From Larkinella insperata (GTDB lineage Bacteria > Bacteroidota > Bacteroidia > Cytophagales > Spirosomataceae), in the NCBI RefSeq assembly GCF_026248825.1, contig NZ_CP110973.1, positions 5,043,501 to 5,107,500 of the forward strand: 64,000 nucleotides of DNA, given 5' to 3'. Positions 1 to 7,549 of the stretch are shown piece by piece. The notes under the pieces are model-generated. The model was given only the letters and a program-made list of their open reading frames with translations, made no database searches and was not told where the DNA came from. The position numbers were made by a program, and so were the translations under genes. The first letter of the stretch is position 1. Every line of letters begins with the position of its first letter.

Positions 1-1
1 G

Positions 2-661
2 GTCAAGGGCAGCACCTACCAGTTGACCGAATCGGTCCGCACCTTGAACTGTGCGGCCAACGAGTATTTGGGGCGCATGGAGGGGCTCAACTGCGAGATT
101 GCCGTGGGCTGGGTGTGGGACAGAAACAACCCCAATGCCGCCCTGACCGTTGAACTGCTCGAAGGAAACACGGTTCTGGCGACCGCTCCGGCGAATGGCT
201 ATCTGGATGGACTTCGGAATGAGGCTATGGGCAGCACGGGCTATTACGGCTTCGCCCTGCCGGTACCCGCCAGCTTGCGGGATGGCAAGCCGCATCAACT
301 CAGTACACGCGTGCAGGCAAGCAGCTACGTCCTGACCAACTCACCCCAAAACATTACGTGTTCGTCATCGGTCGGTCGGTTGAGTCTCGTAAACGCTGAA
401 AACCCCGAGTGGAAACTGGGTATTGCTCCCAATCCGTCAACCGGTAAACTGGAGGTCACGTTCGGGTTGGAAGATAACCAAAAGGCGCTGTTGCGGATTG
501 TTGATAGGCTGGGACGAGTTGTCTGGCAACTACCCGTGGAAGGCAAAGGCGGCTCATACCGGCAAACCATCGATCTGAGTCAGCAGTTAGATGGGGTTTA
601 TTTCTTACAGCTACAAAAAGGAAGTCACCGAGAAGCCAAACATTTCATCCTGCTTAAATAA
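2..661 (+). CDS. T9SS-secreted protein, C-terminal part (5' end outside window)
   Basis: The reading frame is open from the first bases of the window, so this is the 3' part of a larger gene; the TTG at 23 is internal, not a real start. The visible protein begins with the tail of one copy of a ~100-residue two-cysteine module, then a full copy (about bases 59-361, with GWVWDR and KPHQLSTRV signatures). It ends in a type A T9SS C-terminal sorting domain of about 80 residues: an APNPSTGKLEV start, the GVYFLQL strand and a basic end. Such domains direct export across the outer membrane and surface attachment or release. The same module and ending occur in the genes at 40182 and 55226. The catalytic or binding part lies upstream, so function cannot be named. 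Confidence 0.85.
   Translation, partial: VKGSTYQLTESVRTLNCAANEYLGRMEGLNCEIAVGWVWDRNNPNAALTVELLEGNTVLATAPANGYLDGLRNEAMGSTGYYGFALPVPASLRDGKPHQLSTRVQASSYVLTNSPQNITCSSSVGRLSLVNAENPEWKLGIAPNPSTGKLEVTFGLEDNQKALLRIVDRLGRVVWQLPVEGKGGSYRQTIDLSQQLDGVYFLQLQKGSHREAKHFILLK
59..361 (+). repeat. Two-cysteine secreted module, copy A
   Basis: Protein-level repeat of about 100 residues shared with 41952-42256, 55520-55819 and 56132-56431. Landmarks are an N-terminal Cys followed by GW(V/A)W(D/N)R, a central stretch before a (K/R)PHQ(L/I)S-type motif, and a final Cys. This is the most divergent copy: it lacks the AGKGNG motif seen in the others. Confidence 0.75.
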
Positions 662-691
662 CATTTGAAGAAAAAAAGAGTGCTATCTAGT

Positions 692-721
692 AAAAAGCGG
701 AACCGGCCAGTTCTACTTTTT
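692..721 (+). terminator. Probable intrinsic terminator after the T9SS gene
   Basis: AAAAAG and GAAC arms pair with GTTC and CTTTTT across a 2-bp mismatch and a 6-base loop, 31 bases after the stop codon at 659-661. The descending arm supplies the T run. Confidence 0.45.
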
Positions 722-1287
722 AATGGATGGTGGCGTAGCGTTTCATTGAATTGTATAACCGATTCTGAAATCTTGTATTGTTCGATAGCATGCCAAAAGC
801 GTGCGTTTTAAATCTAAAATTTTAAGATTACGAAAGGCTATTAAAACCAGAGTCCGTAAGAAAGAGGATGGAAATAAAAGAATAGAAGTAAATTTCGCAA
901 ACGATGCGACAGTGGCACGAATCGCGATATAATGCCCTAAAATTTGCTTTTATTTACACTGCAAACGCATAAATAGACTTATGCTGGTAAAAATTGAATA
1001 CTTCTGGATGAATGCGAAGTGCAATAAGTAATTTAAAAGATTAAAAAAAATTAAAATGCGTAAGATTCGGGCCCTGCAACGAAAGTCTTTTCAATTTTAC
1101 TTTCTATGAAAGGTGCAAAACAGTAGTGCGCTGAACGAGATGAGTCGTCAGATAGGCGGTAAGGGTAAGAAACGTAGACAGAGTTAAAGCGTCCGACGGG
1201 CGGTAGAGAGAAAGGCGGACAGGAAATAAATGCAGTTTATTGATCTCAATACGGAAACGTACAGGAGCCAGCCGAACGGGCGGACGA
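722..1287. other. Non-coding stretch, nothing recognised
   Basis: About 570 bases between the terminator and the small ORF at 1288-1446. It is AT-rich in the first part, with stops in all frames. I see no RNA gene, repeat or mobile element here. Confidence 0.6.
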
Positions 1288-1446
1288 TCATTCCCGGGTT
1301 AATCTGAAGATTTCGTAATCCTGGAGTTGATGGGCGGAAGCATACTCATAAGCCTCGTCCTCCGTTGTAAACCACTGCAGCAGTCCTGTCGAATCAAGCA
1401 CAATTTCGGGATTGTCGGTATTCGGGTTTTGGATTAAAATGTACAT
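1288..1446 (-). CDS. Small protein (52 aa), paralogue of the ORF at 1806-1991
   Basis: ATG at 1446, TGA ending at 1288. The protein starts MYILIQNPN and ends QLQDYEIFRLTRE. It aligns with the 61-aa product of 1806-1991: both start with a short hydrophobic strand (YILIQ / LYIIVYD), then a polar middle, then an EEA/DEA helix leading to an A-(x)4-QL(Q/R)DY(E/D)(I/V)F(R/K) motif. That protein-level similarity between neighbouring same-strand ORFs argues for real genes. No signal peptide or membrane segment is seen, and I do not recognise the family. No clear TAnnTTTG promoter or ribosome site precedes it. Confidence 0.6.
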   Translation of the reverse strand: MYILIQNPNTDNPEIVLDSTGLLQWFTTEDEAYEYASAHQLQDYEIFRLTRE

Positions 1447-1805
1447 AATTTACGGTTTTAAATAAAAAACAGGGCGGGATAGAAAAATTTTCATATCATC
1501 ATATGGAAAACTAGCTTCCGCGGAGATGATGTTTCTCCGAAAATTAATACTTATTGTTAATTATAAGAGGCTAGGTAAAGAGTTATTTTTTTGCGAAGGT
1601 TGGCTTGAAAAGACAATAAGGCCGAGTAAACAACCTGGTTTTTGGGGTCGCTGGTTTGAGGTAACGAAGCTCATCGCGAAAAAAGCCAATTTTTGTCAGA
1701 GCTTATTAAGAAGAGTAAGATTCAATAGTCAATCCAATACCTTCCCATTAGCACATAGAATAGGTTAAGGAAGTGGCATCTCACCCGCATGGAATTGTGG
1801 AATCG
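1447..1805. other. Gap between two small paralogous ORFs
   Basis: About 360 AT-rich bases. An 80-codon plus-strand frame (1526-1768) exists, but its product has no protein-like pattern and I do not accept it. No promoter box or hairpin is evident. Confidence 0.5.
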
Positions 1806-1991
1806 TCAGGACTTCTTTTTAAGAATTTTAGGCGATTCTTTTTTGAACACGTCGTAATCTCGAAGTTGATTTTCCTCCGCAAACTTAACGGCTTCCTCAT
1901 ACGATTGAAAGTACTGAATCCGTCCATTCGGAGTTGTATTGAGCGCAACGTCTTTGATCGTGACATCGTATACAATGATATACAAAGCCAT
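1806..1991 (-). CDS. Small protein (61 aa), paralogue of the ORF at 1288-1446
   Basis: ATG at 1991. The product starts MALYIIVYDVTIKDVAL, has a predicted helix around EEAVKFAEENQLRDYDVFK and ends with a lysine-rich tail. The central pattern (Y/D)EEA-(x)n-QL-x-DY-x-(V/I)F is shared with the 52-aa ORF 360 bases downstream. It looks like a small alpha/beta cytoplasmic protein of unknown role. The ORF overlaps a plus-strand frame (1773-2039) that is probably its shadow. Confidence 0.6.
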   Translation of the reverse strand: MALYIIVYDVTIKDVALNTTPNGRIQYFQSYEEAVKFAEENQLRDYDVFKKESPKILKKKS

Positions 1992-2308
1992 AGATTATCA
2001 ATTAAGATTAATTATATACTTCCACACTTTCTCTTTTAGTTAGCATCGAACCCAATGAGGTGGGACTTGAAAAATAATTAAACTTTGGATATTATAACAA
2101 AAAAAGGATCGCTCTGTTATAAATAGTTTTGTCTTTTGCCTACCAAGTTCCTGCTTTTCAATGTGATTATATTTTGCAAATACTTTATAGTCAAAAACCT
2201 TGCTAATTATTTCACGACAAAGCAAGTCGTGTCAGATAAACCCCCATTTTTTCGCTGCTTACTATTGAGTGCGATCTGTTAATGATCTGACGGCTCAGTA
2301 CAAATGAA
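1992..2308. other. Gap after the end of the polysaccharide operon
   Basis: About 320 AT-rich bases downstream of the last operon gene (minus strand). A 7-bp inverted repeat (GTCAGAT at 2231, ATCTGAC at 2285) is the only structure noted; it lacks a T run, so I do not call a terminator. Confidence 0.4.
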
Positions 2309-2965
2309 TTAAATGGCGTTCTTATCTCCTTTGACCAGCGCTCCGATGGTCCACCAGCATATTTGAGCGTCCAGCCGAAACGACTGCTTTTTAATGTAAA
2401 AAAGATCATAACGAAGCCGGTGCTGCATCTTGGAGTCACAATCGGTCATTCCGCGGGCACCGCGAACCTGGGCCAGCCCCGTAATGCCCGGCAGACTTGC
2501 ATACCGCTTTGGATAATTGGGCATCGTTGTCCAGTACATGGCATCGTGCATAACCGCGTGCGGGCGGGGCCCCACAAGGCTCATGTCGCCCAGCAGAACG
2601 TTGAAAAACTGCGGCAGTTCATCCAGGCTGCTGTTTCTCAGCCATTTGCCTAAAGAGGTAATCCGCGGATCGTTCGGAACGGCCTGCTGGAACTTGGTCT
2701 GTTCGCAGGACACCATCGTGCGAATTTTGTAGCAGTAAAACGGACGGTTTCGGCGGCCCGTGCGCATCTGCCGGTAGAAGACCGGTCCGGGAGAAGTCAG
2801 TTTTACGCAAACCGCCAGCAGGGGCAGCAGCCAGCTCAGAAACAAAAGAATAACCAGGCTGGAAACTAGAATGTCGAACATCCGCTTGCCGCTATACGCA
2901 TCGGTTTGTACCGTGGTTTTTTCCTGCAAAAACTCACCGACTTGGCTATCATGATAGGTAACCAT
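2309..2965 (-). CDS. Initiating sugar-phosphate transferase (bacterial sugar transferase family, WcaJ/EpsL type)
   Basis: This 218-aa membrane enzyme transfers a sugar-1-phosphate to undecaprenyl phosphate, the first step of repeat-unit synthesis. It has a single hydrophobic segment near residues 30-55, then family motifs: SPGPVFYRQ, YKIRTM, DPRITSLGKWLR, SLDELPQFFNVL, GDMSLVGPRP and GITGLAQVRG. It is the short form, without the four-helix N-terminal domain of WcaJ. The frame stays open upstream to 3133, but that would overlap asnB by about 110 bases and add an arginine-rich, non-protein-like stretch, so I chose the ATG at 2965 (59 bases after asnB). It is the last gene of the operon. Confidence 0.9.
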   Translation of the reverse strand: MVTYHDSQVGEFLQEKTTVQTDAYSGKRMFDILVSSLVILLFLSWLLPLLAVCVKLTSPGPVFYRQMRTGRRNRPFYCYKIRTMVSCEQTKFQQAVPNDPRITSLGKWLRNSSLDELPQFFNVLLGDMSLVGPRPHAVMHDAMYWTTMPNYPKRYASLPGITGLAQVRGARGMTDCDSKMQHRLRYDLFYIKKQSFRLDAQICWWTIGALVKGDKNAI

Positions 2966-3023
2966 GGAAGTAAGAGACTGTAAAAAATGGAATAGGTAGG
3001 ACTGTTTAATTTTAAAAATTCCT

Positions 3024-4877
3024 TCAGGCCGCCAGCGCCGTCGTCTGCGGTTGTTTTTCCATCCAGCAGTACACCGACAGCAACGCAAACAATTGTTTCT
3101 CCCGGTTGTGGCCGCCCTGCTGGTGATCGGCAAAAAGCTGGTCGACGGCCCGGGTGTTGATAGCCTGACTGAAGGCCGTGGTGGGTTTCACCAGCAACCG
3201 GCGAAACGTGTCGCCCGAGGCTCCCTTTAACCATTGCTGGGCGGGGGATTCAAAACCGTTTTTCCGGCGGTTGACGATGGAATCCGGCAAAATTGACTGC
3301 GCAAACGCCTTGTGGATAATCTTGGTGCGCCCCAGGCTCAGCTTGTATTCGCGCGGCAGACAGCTGATAAAATCGACCAGTTCGTTGTCCAGAAACGGAA
3401 CGCGGGCTTCCAGGCCGAAATGCATCGACAACTTATCGGTGTAGTTCAGCAGGTCGTCGGACAAATTCATGTACAGGTCGTTCTGCATCATGGCTTCCAC
3501 CGGCACGCTGGTTTCGCCCTGCATCAGTTCGTAGTAATACCGGATGTACTCCTGCGCGCGGGACTCGGAAATGCCGGTCAGTTGCTGAATTTCGCGGTTG
3601 GTAAAAACCGCGTAGGACTCGTCAAACCGTTTGACGGTATCGGATTCGCGCCAGGACATCAGCGCCCTTCGGGTTTCCTCCCGGTTGGTGAGGGCGGGCA
3701 CCTTCGACAGCCATTTCGACAGCAGGGTCGGGGCGGGGAGCTTCTCGTACAGCAACTCGTTCTGGTAGCGGAAATAGCCGCCCAACGGTTCGTCGGCCCC
3801 CTGGCCCGTGAGCACAACCTTGACGTGGCGCGACGCCAGCCGGCACAGGTGGTACATGGGCAGAATGGATGTGGTGGCCGACGGTTCTTCAATGATTCCG
3901 ACCGTGCGCGCGAGGTTTTTCTGAAACTCTTCTTCGGATAAAACCGTCGTGTGGTGTTCCAGACCCAACGCCCGGGCCGTTGCCTGCGCCGGTTCGATTT
4001 CGTTCTGCCGGCTTTTTCCCGCGTACCCCACCGTAAAGGCTTTCAGGTGGTGGGGCGAATGTTTGGCGGCAAAATGCGCAACGATGGCCGAATCAATACC
4101 GCCACTCAGCAGCACACCCACCTCCACGTCGGACATCAGTTGATTCTTGATGGCGTTTTCTACCAGACGCCCGTATTCTTCCACGGCTTCTGCGAACGGT
4201 ATGCGCAGGGTCGTCCGGGGCTGCCGCTGGTGAAACGGAGAAACTGTGAAGGACCCCGTGCGGAGGTTGTACTCCGCAATGTGCCCCGGCCGCAGCTTGT
4301 TGACCTCGTTGTAGAGCGTATCGGGCGAAGGATTGTAACGCAACCGCAGCAGAACGGCCAGCGCTTCGGGGTTCAGCGACAAGGATACGGTATCGGCAAT
4401 CGGCCGGATTTCGGAGGAAAACACGAGCTGATGGCCCCGCTGGTGGTAATACAGCGGTTTTACCCCGAACCGATCCCGAACCAGCCACAGCTTGCCCGAG
4501 TGGGTGTCCAGGAAGGCAATCGCAAAAATACCGTTGAACGCCTTGACACCCTCAATCCCGTGCTGCATCAGGTAATACAGGATGGTTTCGGTATCGGAGT
4601 GGCCCCGGAATGCAACCGTAGACAGCTCCCGCCGTAGCACCTGATGGTTGTAAATTTCCCCGTTGAACAACAGGTGGTACCGGCCGCAGGGCGAGTGCAT
4701 GGGTTGCGCACCCGCCGGACTCAGGTCCACGATCGACAGCCGCCGGTGACCCAGGTAAACCCGGTTTTCCCGAACGTTCAGTTCTTTCAGGCCGTAGCCG
4801 TCCGGGCCGCGGTGACCAATCAGGTCGAGTTGTTTCTCCGAAAGAGCAATGTTGACACTTCCCAGAATACCGCACAT
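3024..4877 (-). CDS. asnB: Asparagine synthase, glutamine-hydrolysing
   Basis: This 617-aa two-domain enzyme has a class II glutamine amidotransferase with nucleophile Cys2 (start MCGILGSV), the glutamine-site motif FNGEIYNH near 71-78, and a synthetase domain with the ATP pyrophosphatase loop SGGIDS at 258-263. Length is normal for AsnB. In general it makes asparagine from aspartate, glutamine and ATP. AsnB-like proteins inside polysaccharide operons are often thought to amidate uronic acids, and the AlgD-like enzyme two genes upstream makes a uronic acid, so a sugar substrate is plausible (inference). It starts 5 bases after the stop of the upstream glycosyltransferase gene. Confidence 0.93.
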   Translation of the reverse strand: MCGILGSVNIALSEKQLDLIGHRGPDGYGLKELNVRENRVYLGHRRLSIVDLSPAGAQPMHSPCGRYHLLFNGEIYNHQVLRRELSTVAFRGHSDTETILYYLMQHGIEGVKAFNGIFAIAFLDTHSGKLWLVRDRFGVKPLYYHQRGHQLVFSSEIRPIADTVSLSLNPEALAVLLRLRYNPSPDTLYNEVNKLRPGHIAEYNLRTGSFTVSPFHQRQPRTTLRIPFAEAVEEYGRLVENAIKNQLMSDVEVGVLLSGGIDSAIVAHFAAKHSPHHLKAFTVGYAGKSRQNEIEPAQATARALGLEHHTTVLSEEEFQKNLARTVGIIEEPSATTSILPMYHLCRLASRHVKVVLTGQGADEPLGGYFRYQNELLYEKLPAPTLLSKWLSKVPALTNREETRRALMSWRESDTVKRFDESYAVFTNREIQQLTGISESRAQEYIRYYYELMQGETSVPVEAMMQNDLYMNLSDDLLNYTDKLSMHFGLEARVPFLDNELVDFISCLPREYKLSLGRTKIIHKAFAQSILPDSIVNRRKNGFESPAQQWLKGASGDTFRRLLVKPTTAFSQAINTRAVDQLFADHQQGGHNREKQLFALLSVYCWMEKQPQTTALAA

Positions 4878-4882
4878 AGGTT

Positions 4883-6160
4883 TTACAGTTTTGAGATTGC
4901 TTTTCCGGGTTTGGGCGACACGGAGAAAAGGCGTAGAACAGAGGAAAAGAAAGACGGCCGGGGCCTGGTTGCCAGCACGGTATTGTAAAAGTTCAGCAGT
5001 TTCTGGCGCTCGTACCGCCAGGAGAGATGGTTGATAACGCGCTGATAGCCAAAGGTTCCCATTTCCGCCCGAAGCGGCTCATTGTCGATCAGGTCCAGGA
5101 TTTTTTGGGCAAAATCGCCCGGCTGCGTGTGGTCGGCGTACAGCGAAGCCGTCTGGGCCGAAAACCGCCCTTCTTTCAGGTCGAACTGGACGATCGGCTT
5201 TTTCAGGGCCATGTACTCCATGATCTTGTTCATGGTGGAAATGGCGTTCATTTCCGTGGGACGGTCGGAGTTGACGCACACGTCGGCGGTATTCAGTACG
5301 TCCAGCATCGGCTCGTCGGCCAGCCGCCCGTAAAAATCGACGTACTGCTCCAGGTTCATCTGGCGGGAAAGCGCTTTCATGGCTTCCTGGCTGGTGCCGC
5401 CCCCGATGATTGCAAACTGCACGTCCTGCCGCTGTTGGGTAATCTGGCGGGCGGCTTCCAGCAGCAGGTCAACGCCTTCCTGCTCGCCAATCGTGCCCAG
5501 GTAGCCAACCAGGTACTTCCGGCCTTTTTTGTGAACCGGGTTAGCCGGACGGATTTTCATGCGCTCCAGGTCGGGACCACTGCGAACCACGGTTACCTTT
5601 TCCGGATCCATACCGCCCCGCCCGAGGGCAATGTCGCGGTAGGAGAGGTTGGTCGCAATGCTGAAATCCGCTACGTTGAACGTGGCCTTTTCCAGCCAGA
5701 GCATCAGGTAATAAAAGAAGCCCTTGCGGCCAAATTTGGCAATAAACAACTCCGGATTGGCGTCGTGGTGGTCAAATACGTACTTGACACCCAGGAGCTT
5801 AAACGGTAGCGCCGTCAGAAAAATCAGGTCCGGCGGGTTGCAGCCGTGGATGACGTGAAACGGTTTGCGAAGGTAGATTTTCAGGCTCAGGAAAAACCAC
5901 CAGAACAGGGCCGTGCTGTACTCCATCAGATACCCCAGCGCGCCGTCGCCCTCCAGCGGCAACGGATGCCGGTAGATTTCGATTCCCTGCAGGTGTTCGT
6001 AGCGGGCGGTGTAGCCCGGCATGGTCGGGCAAATGATGCTGACATCTGCACCGCTCTCTTTCAGAGCCGTCGCTTCCTGCCAGACCCGGCGATCAAACGG
6101 AACAGCCAGGTTTTCGACGATGATCAGAACGTGTTTGTTGACGAAATTAGAAGGGTTCAT
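4883..6160 (-). CDS. Glycosyltransferase, GT4 family
   Basis: This 425-aa GT-B fold enzyme presumably adds one sugar to the lipid-linked repeat unit on the cytoplasmic side. The N-terminal Rossmann domain carries LAVPFDRRVWQEA and later FDHHDANPEL. The C-terminal domain has the GYLGTIGEQEGVDLLLEA nucleotide-sugar binding segment and a NKIMEYMALKKPIV region that replaces the usual E-x7-E. The DRRVWQEA and DHHD pattern is common in Bacteroidota exopolysaccharide GT4 enzymes. Donor and acceptor cannot be read from sequence. ATG at 6160, 30 bases after algD. Confidence 0.88.
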   Translation of the reverse strand: MNPSNFVNKHVLIIVENLAVPFDRRVWQEATALKESGADVSIICPTMPGYTARYEHLQGIEIYRHPLPLEGDGALGYLMEYSTALFWWFFLSLKIYLRKPFHVIHGCNPPDLIFLTALPFKLLGVKYVFDHHDANPELFIAKFGRKGFFYYLMLWLEKATFNVADFSIATNLSYRDIALGRGGMDPEKVTVVRSGPDLERMKIRPANPVHKKGRKYLVGYLGTIGEQEGVDLLLEAARQITQQRQDVQFAIIGGGTSQEAMKALSRQMNLEQYVDFYGRLADEPMLDVLNTADVCVNSDRPTEMNAISTMNKIMEYMALKKPIVQFDLKEGRFSAQTASLYADHTQPGDFAQKILDLIDNEPLRAEMGTFGYQRVINHLSWRYERQKLLNFYNTVLATRPRPSFFSSVLRLFSVSPKPGKAISKL

Positions 6161-6190
6161 GGCGGTACGGGGTGCGGTAGGACATGAGAA

Positions 6191-7537
6191 TTAGATAAAA
6201 GCGTAGCTGTGCGGTGACTCCACACCCGGCGACCAGTTGATGCCCACGTACTGATGGCTCGCTTTGTTGTCGAATGGCAGGTTGATCAGGTCGATGATCG
6301 TTTTGTTGGACGTGTTGTCCAGCAGGGCGGCAAATTCACCTTCCCGGGTACACACCACCAGCACATCGCTCCAGTCCACCAGGTCCTGACCTTCCTCCAC
6401 CATACACTGCGCCAGGTGCGGAATCCGCTGCTCGATGTATTCTTTGTTGGCGCCCGTCAGCTTCGAAATCTGCACGTTTCGGTCGTAGACTTTCAGCGAA
6501 AACCCCCGGCCCAGCAGCGATTCGACCAGCTCGACGGCCGGGCTGTTGCGCAGGTCGTCGGTACCGGCTTTAAACCCCAGGCCCAGGAAGCCAATTTTTC
6601 GGTGGCTGTACTTCATCAGCAGCGCAATGGCCCGTTGCTTCTGAATTTCGTTGGTGTGGTGAATGCTATTGATCAGCGGTACCTGCAGGTAGAGGTCGTG
6701 CGCCAGGGTTTGCAGCCCCTTCAGGTCTTTGGGCAGACACGAGCCGCCGTAAGCGTACCCCGGCTTGAGGTAATAATCGGAAATGTTCAACTGCCGGTCC
6801 TGGCAAAGAATATCCATCACCTGGTGCGAATCGATCCCCATCGAGGAACAGATGTTGCCCACCTCGTTGGCGAAGGAAATTTTCAGCGCGTGAAACGTAT
6901 TGTTCACAAACTTCATGATTTCCGCCGTTTTGGTGGACGTCACCAGAATCTGGCCCGGCAGTTCTTCGTAAAGGCTCCGGAGCATGGCCGCAGCCCGATC
7001 CGATTCGGTGCCGATGATGGTCAGCGGGGGGTGGTAATAATCGTGAACGGCGGTGGCTTCGCGCAGAAATTCGGGGTTGCTGACCACGGCGAAATCCACG
7101 TTCCGGACTTTACCGGTTTTGGATTCGATCCGGGCTGCAATCTGGTCGCAGGTTCCCGGCGTTACCGTGGAGCGAATGGCCAGCACGTGAAACGTATCTT
7201 TTTCCTGCAGGACGTTCCCGATGCGGTCGGCCAGGCTGAAAAGGTAGCTCAGGTTCAGGTGGCCCTTGTCGGTCGAAGGCGTCCCGACGGCGATGATGGA
7301 CAGGTCGGTTTCGATGACGGCTTTGTAATAACTGGAGGTGGCCCGAATCCGGCCCAGCGCAAACTGCTCGGCAATGATGGTGTCGATGTCTTTCTCGACG
7401 ATGGTGGCCCGGCCACTGTTGATCTGGTTTACCTTGGTGGTGTTGATGTCGACGCCCACGACCTGGTGGCCGTTTTGGGCCAGGCAGCCCAGGCTGACGC
7501 AGCCGACGTACCCTAATCCGAAAATGCTGATATTCAT
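6191..7537 (-). CDS. algD: GDP-mannose 6-dehydrogenase (AlgD-like)
   Basis: This 448-aa NAD-dependent enzyme oxidises a nucleotide sugar to its uronate in two steps. It starts MNISIFGLGYVG (NAD-binding GxGxxG at 7-12). The catalytic Cys lies at about 267 in YGGSCLPKDL, and LGFKAGTDDLRNSPAVEL and GANKEYIEQRIPH match the GDP-mannose rather than the UDP-glucose branch. AlgD makes GDP-mannuronate for alginate in Pseudomonas. Together with the AlgI/AlgJ-like pair and the heparinase-like lyase in this operon, it suggests a mannuronate-type sugar in the polymer (inference). It starts 12 bases after the lyase gene. Confidence 0.87.
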   Translation of the reverse strand: MNISIFGLGYVGCVSLGCLAQNGHQVVGVDINTTKVNQINSGRATIVEKDIDTIIAEQFALGRIRATSSYYKAVIETDLSIIAVGTPSTDKGHLNLSYLFSLADRIGNVLQEKDTFHVLAIRSTVTPGTCDQIAARIESKTGKVRNVDFAVVSNPEFLREATAVHDYYHPPLTIIGTESDRAAAMLRSLYEELPGQILVTSTKTAEIMKFVNNTFHALKISFANEVGNICSSMGIDSHQVMDILCQDRQLNISDYYLKPGYAYGGSCLPKDLKGLQTLAHDLYLQVPLINSIHHTNEIQKQRAIALLMKYSHRKIGFLGLGFKAGTDDLRNSPAVELVESLLGRGFSLKVYDRNVQISKLTGANKEYIEQRIPHLAQCMVEEGQDLVDWSDVLVVCTREGEFAALLDNTSNKTIIDLINLPFDNKASHQYVGINWSPGVESPHSYAFI

Positions 7538-7549
7538 AGACGTGTTGTA

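Noticed and set aside
1526..1768. 80-codon plus-strand ORF in the AT-rich gap
   Set aside because: Basic, low-pattern product, no paralogue, no promoter; chance frame.
1773..2039. 88-codon plus-strand ORF
   Set aside because: Opposite to the 61-aa ORF at 1806-1991, which has a paralogue and better protein-like composition.
2040..2225. 61-codon minus-strand ORF
   Set aside because: No similarity to the neighbouring small paralogues and no structural pattern.
2966..3133. Upstream extension of the sugar-phosphate transferase
   Set aside because: Overlaps asnB and encodes an arginine-rich stretch unlike the family; the ATG at 2965 fits.
6254..7516. 420-codon ORF opposite algD
   Set aside because: Mirror frame of a GC-rich gene with clear AlgD motifs; its product has no recognisable domain.
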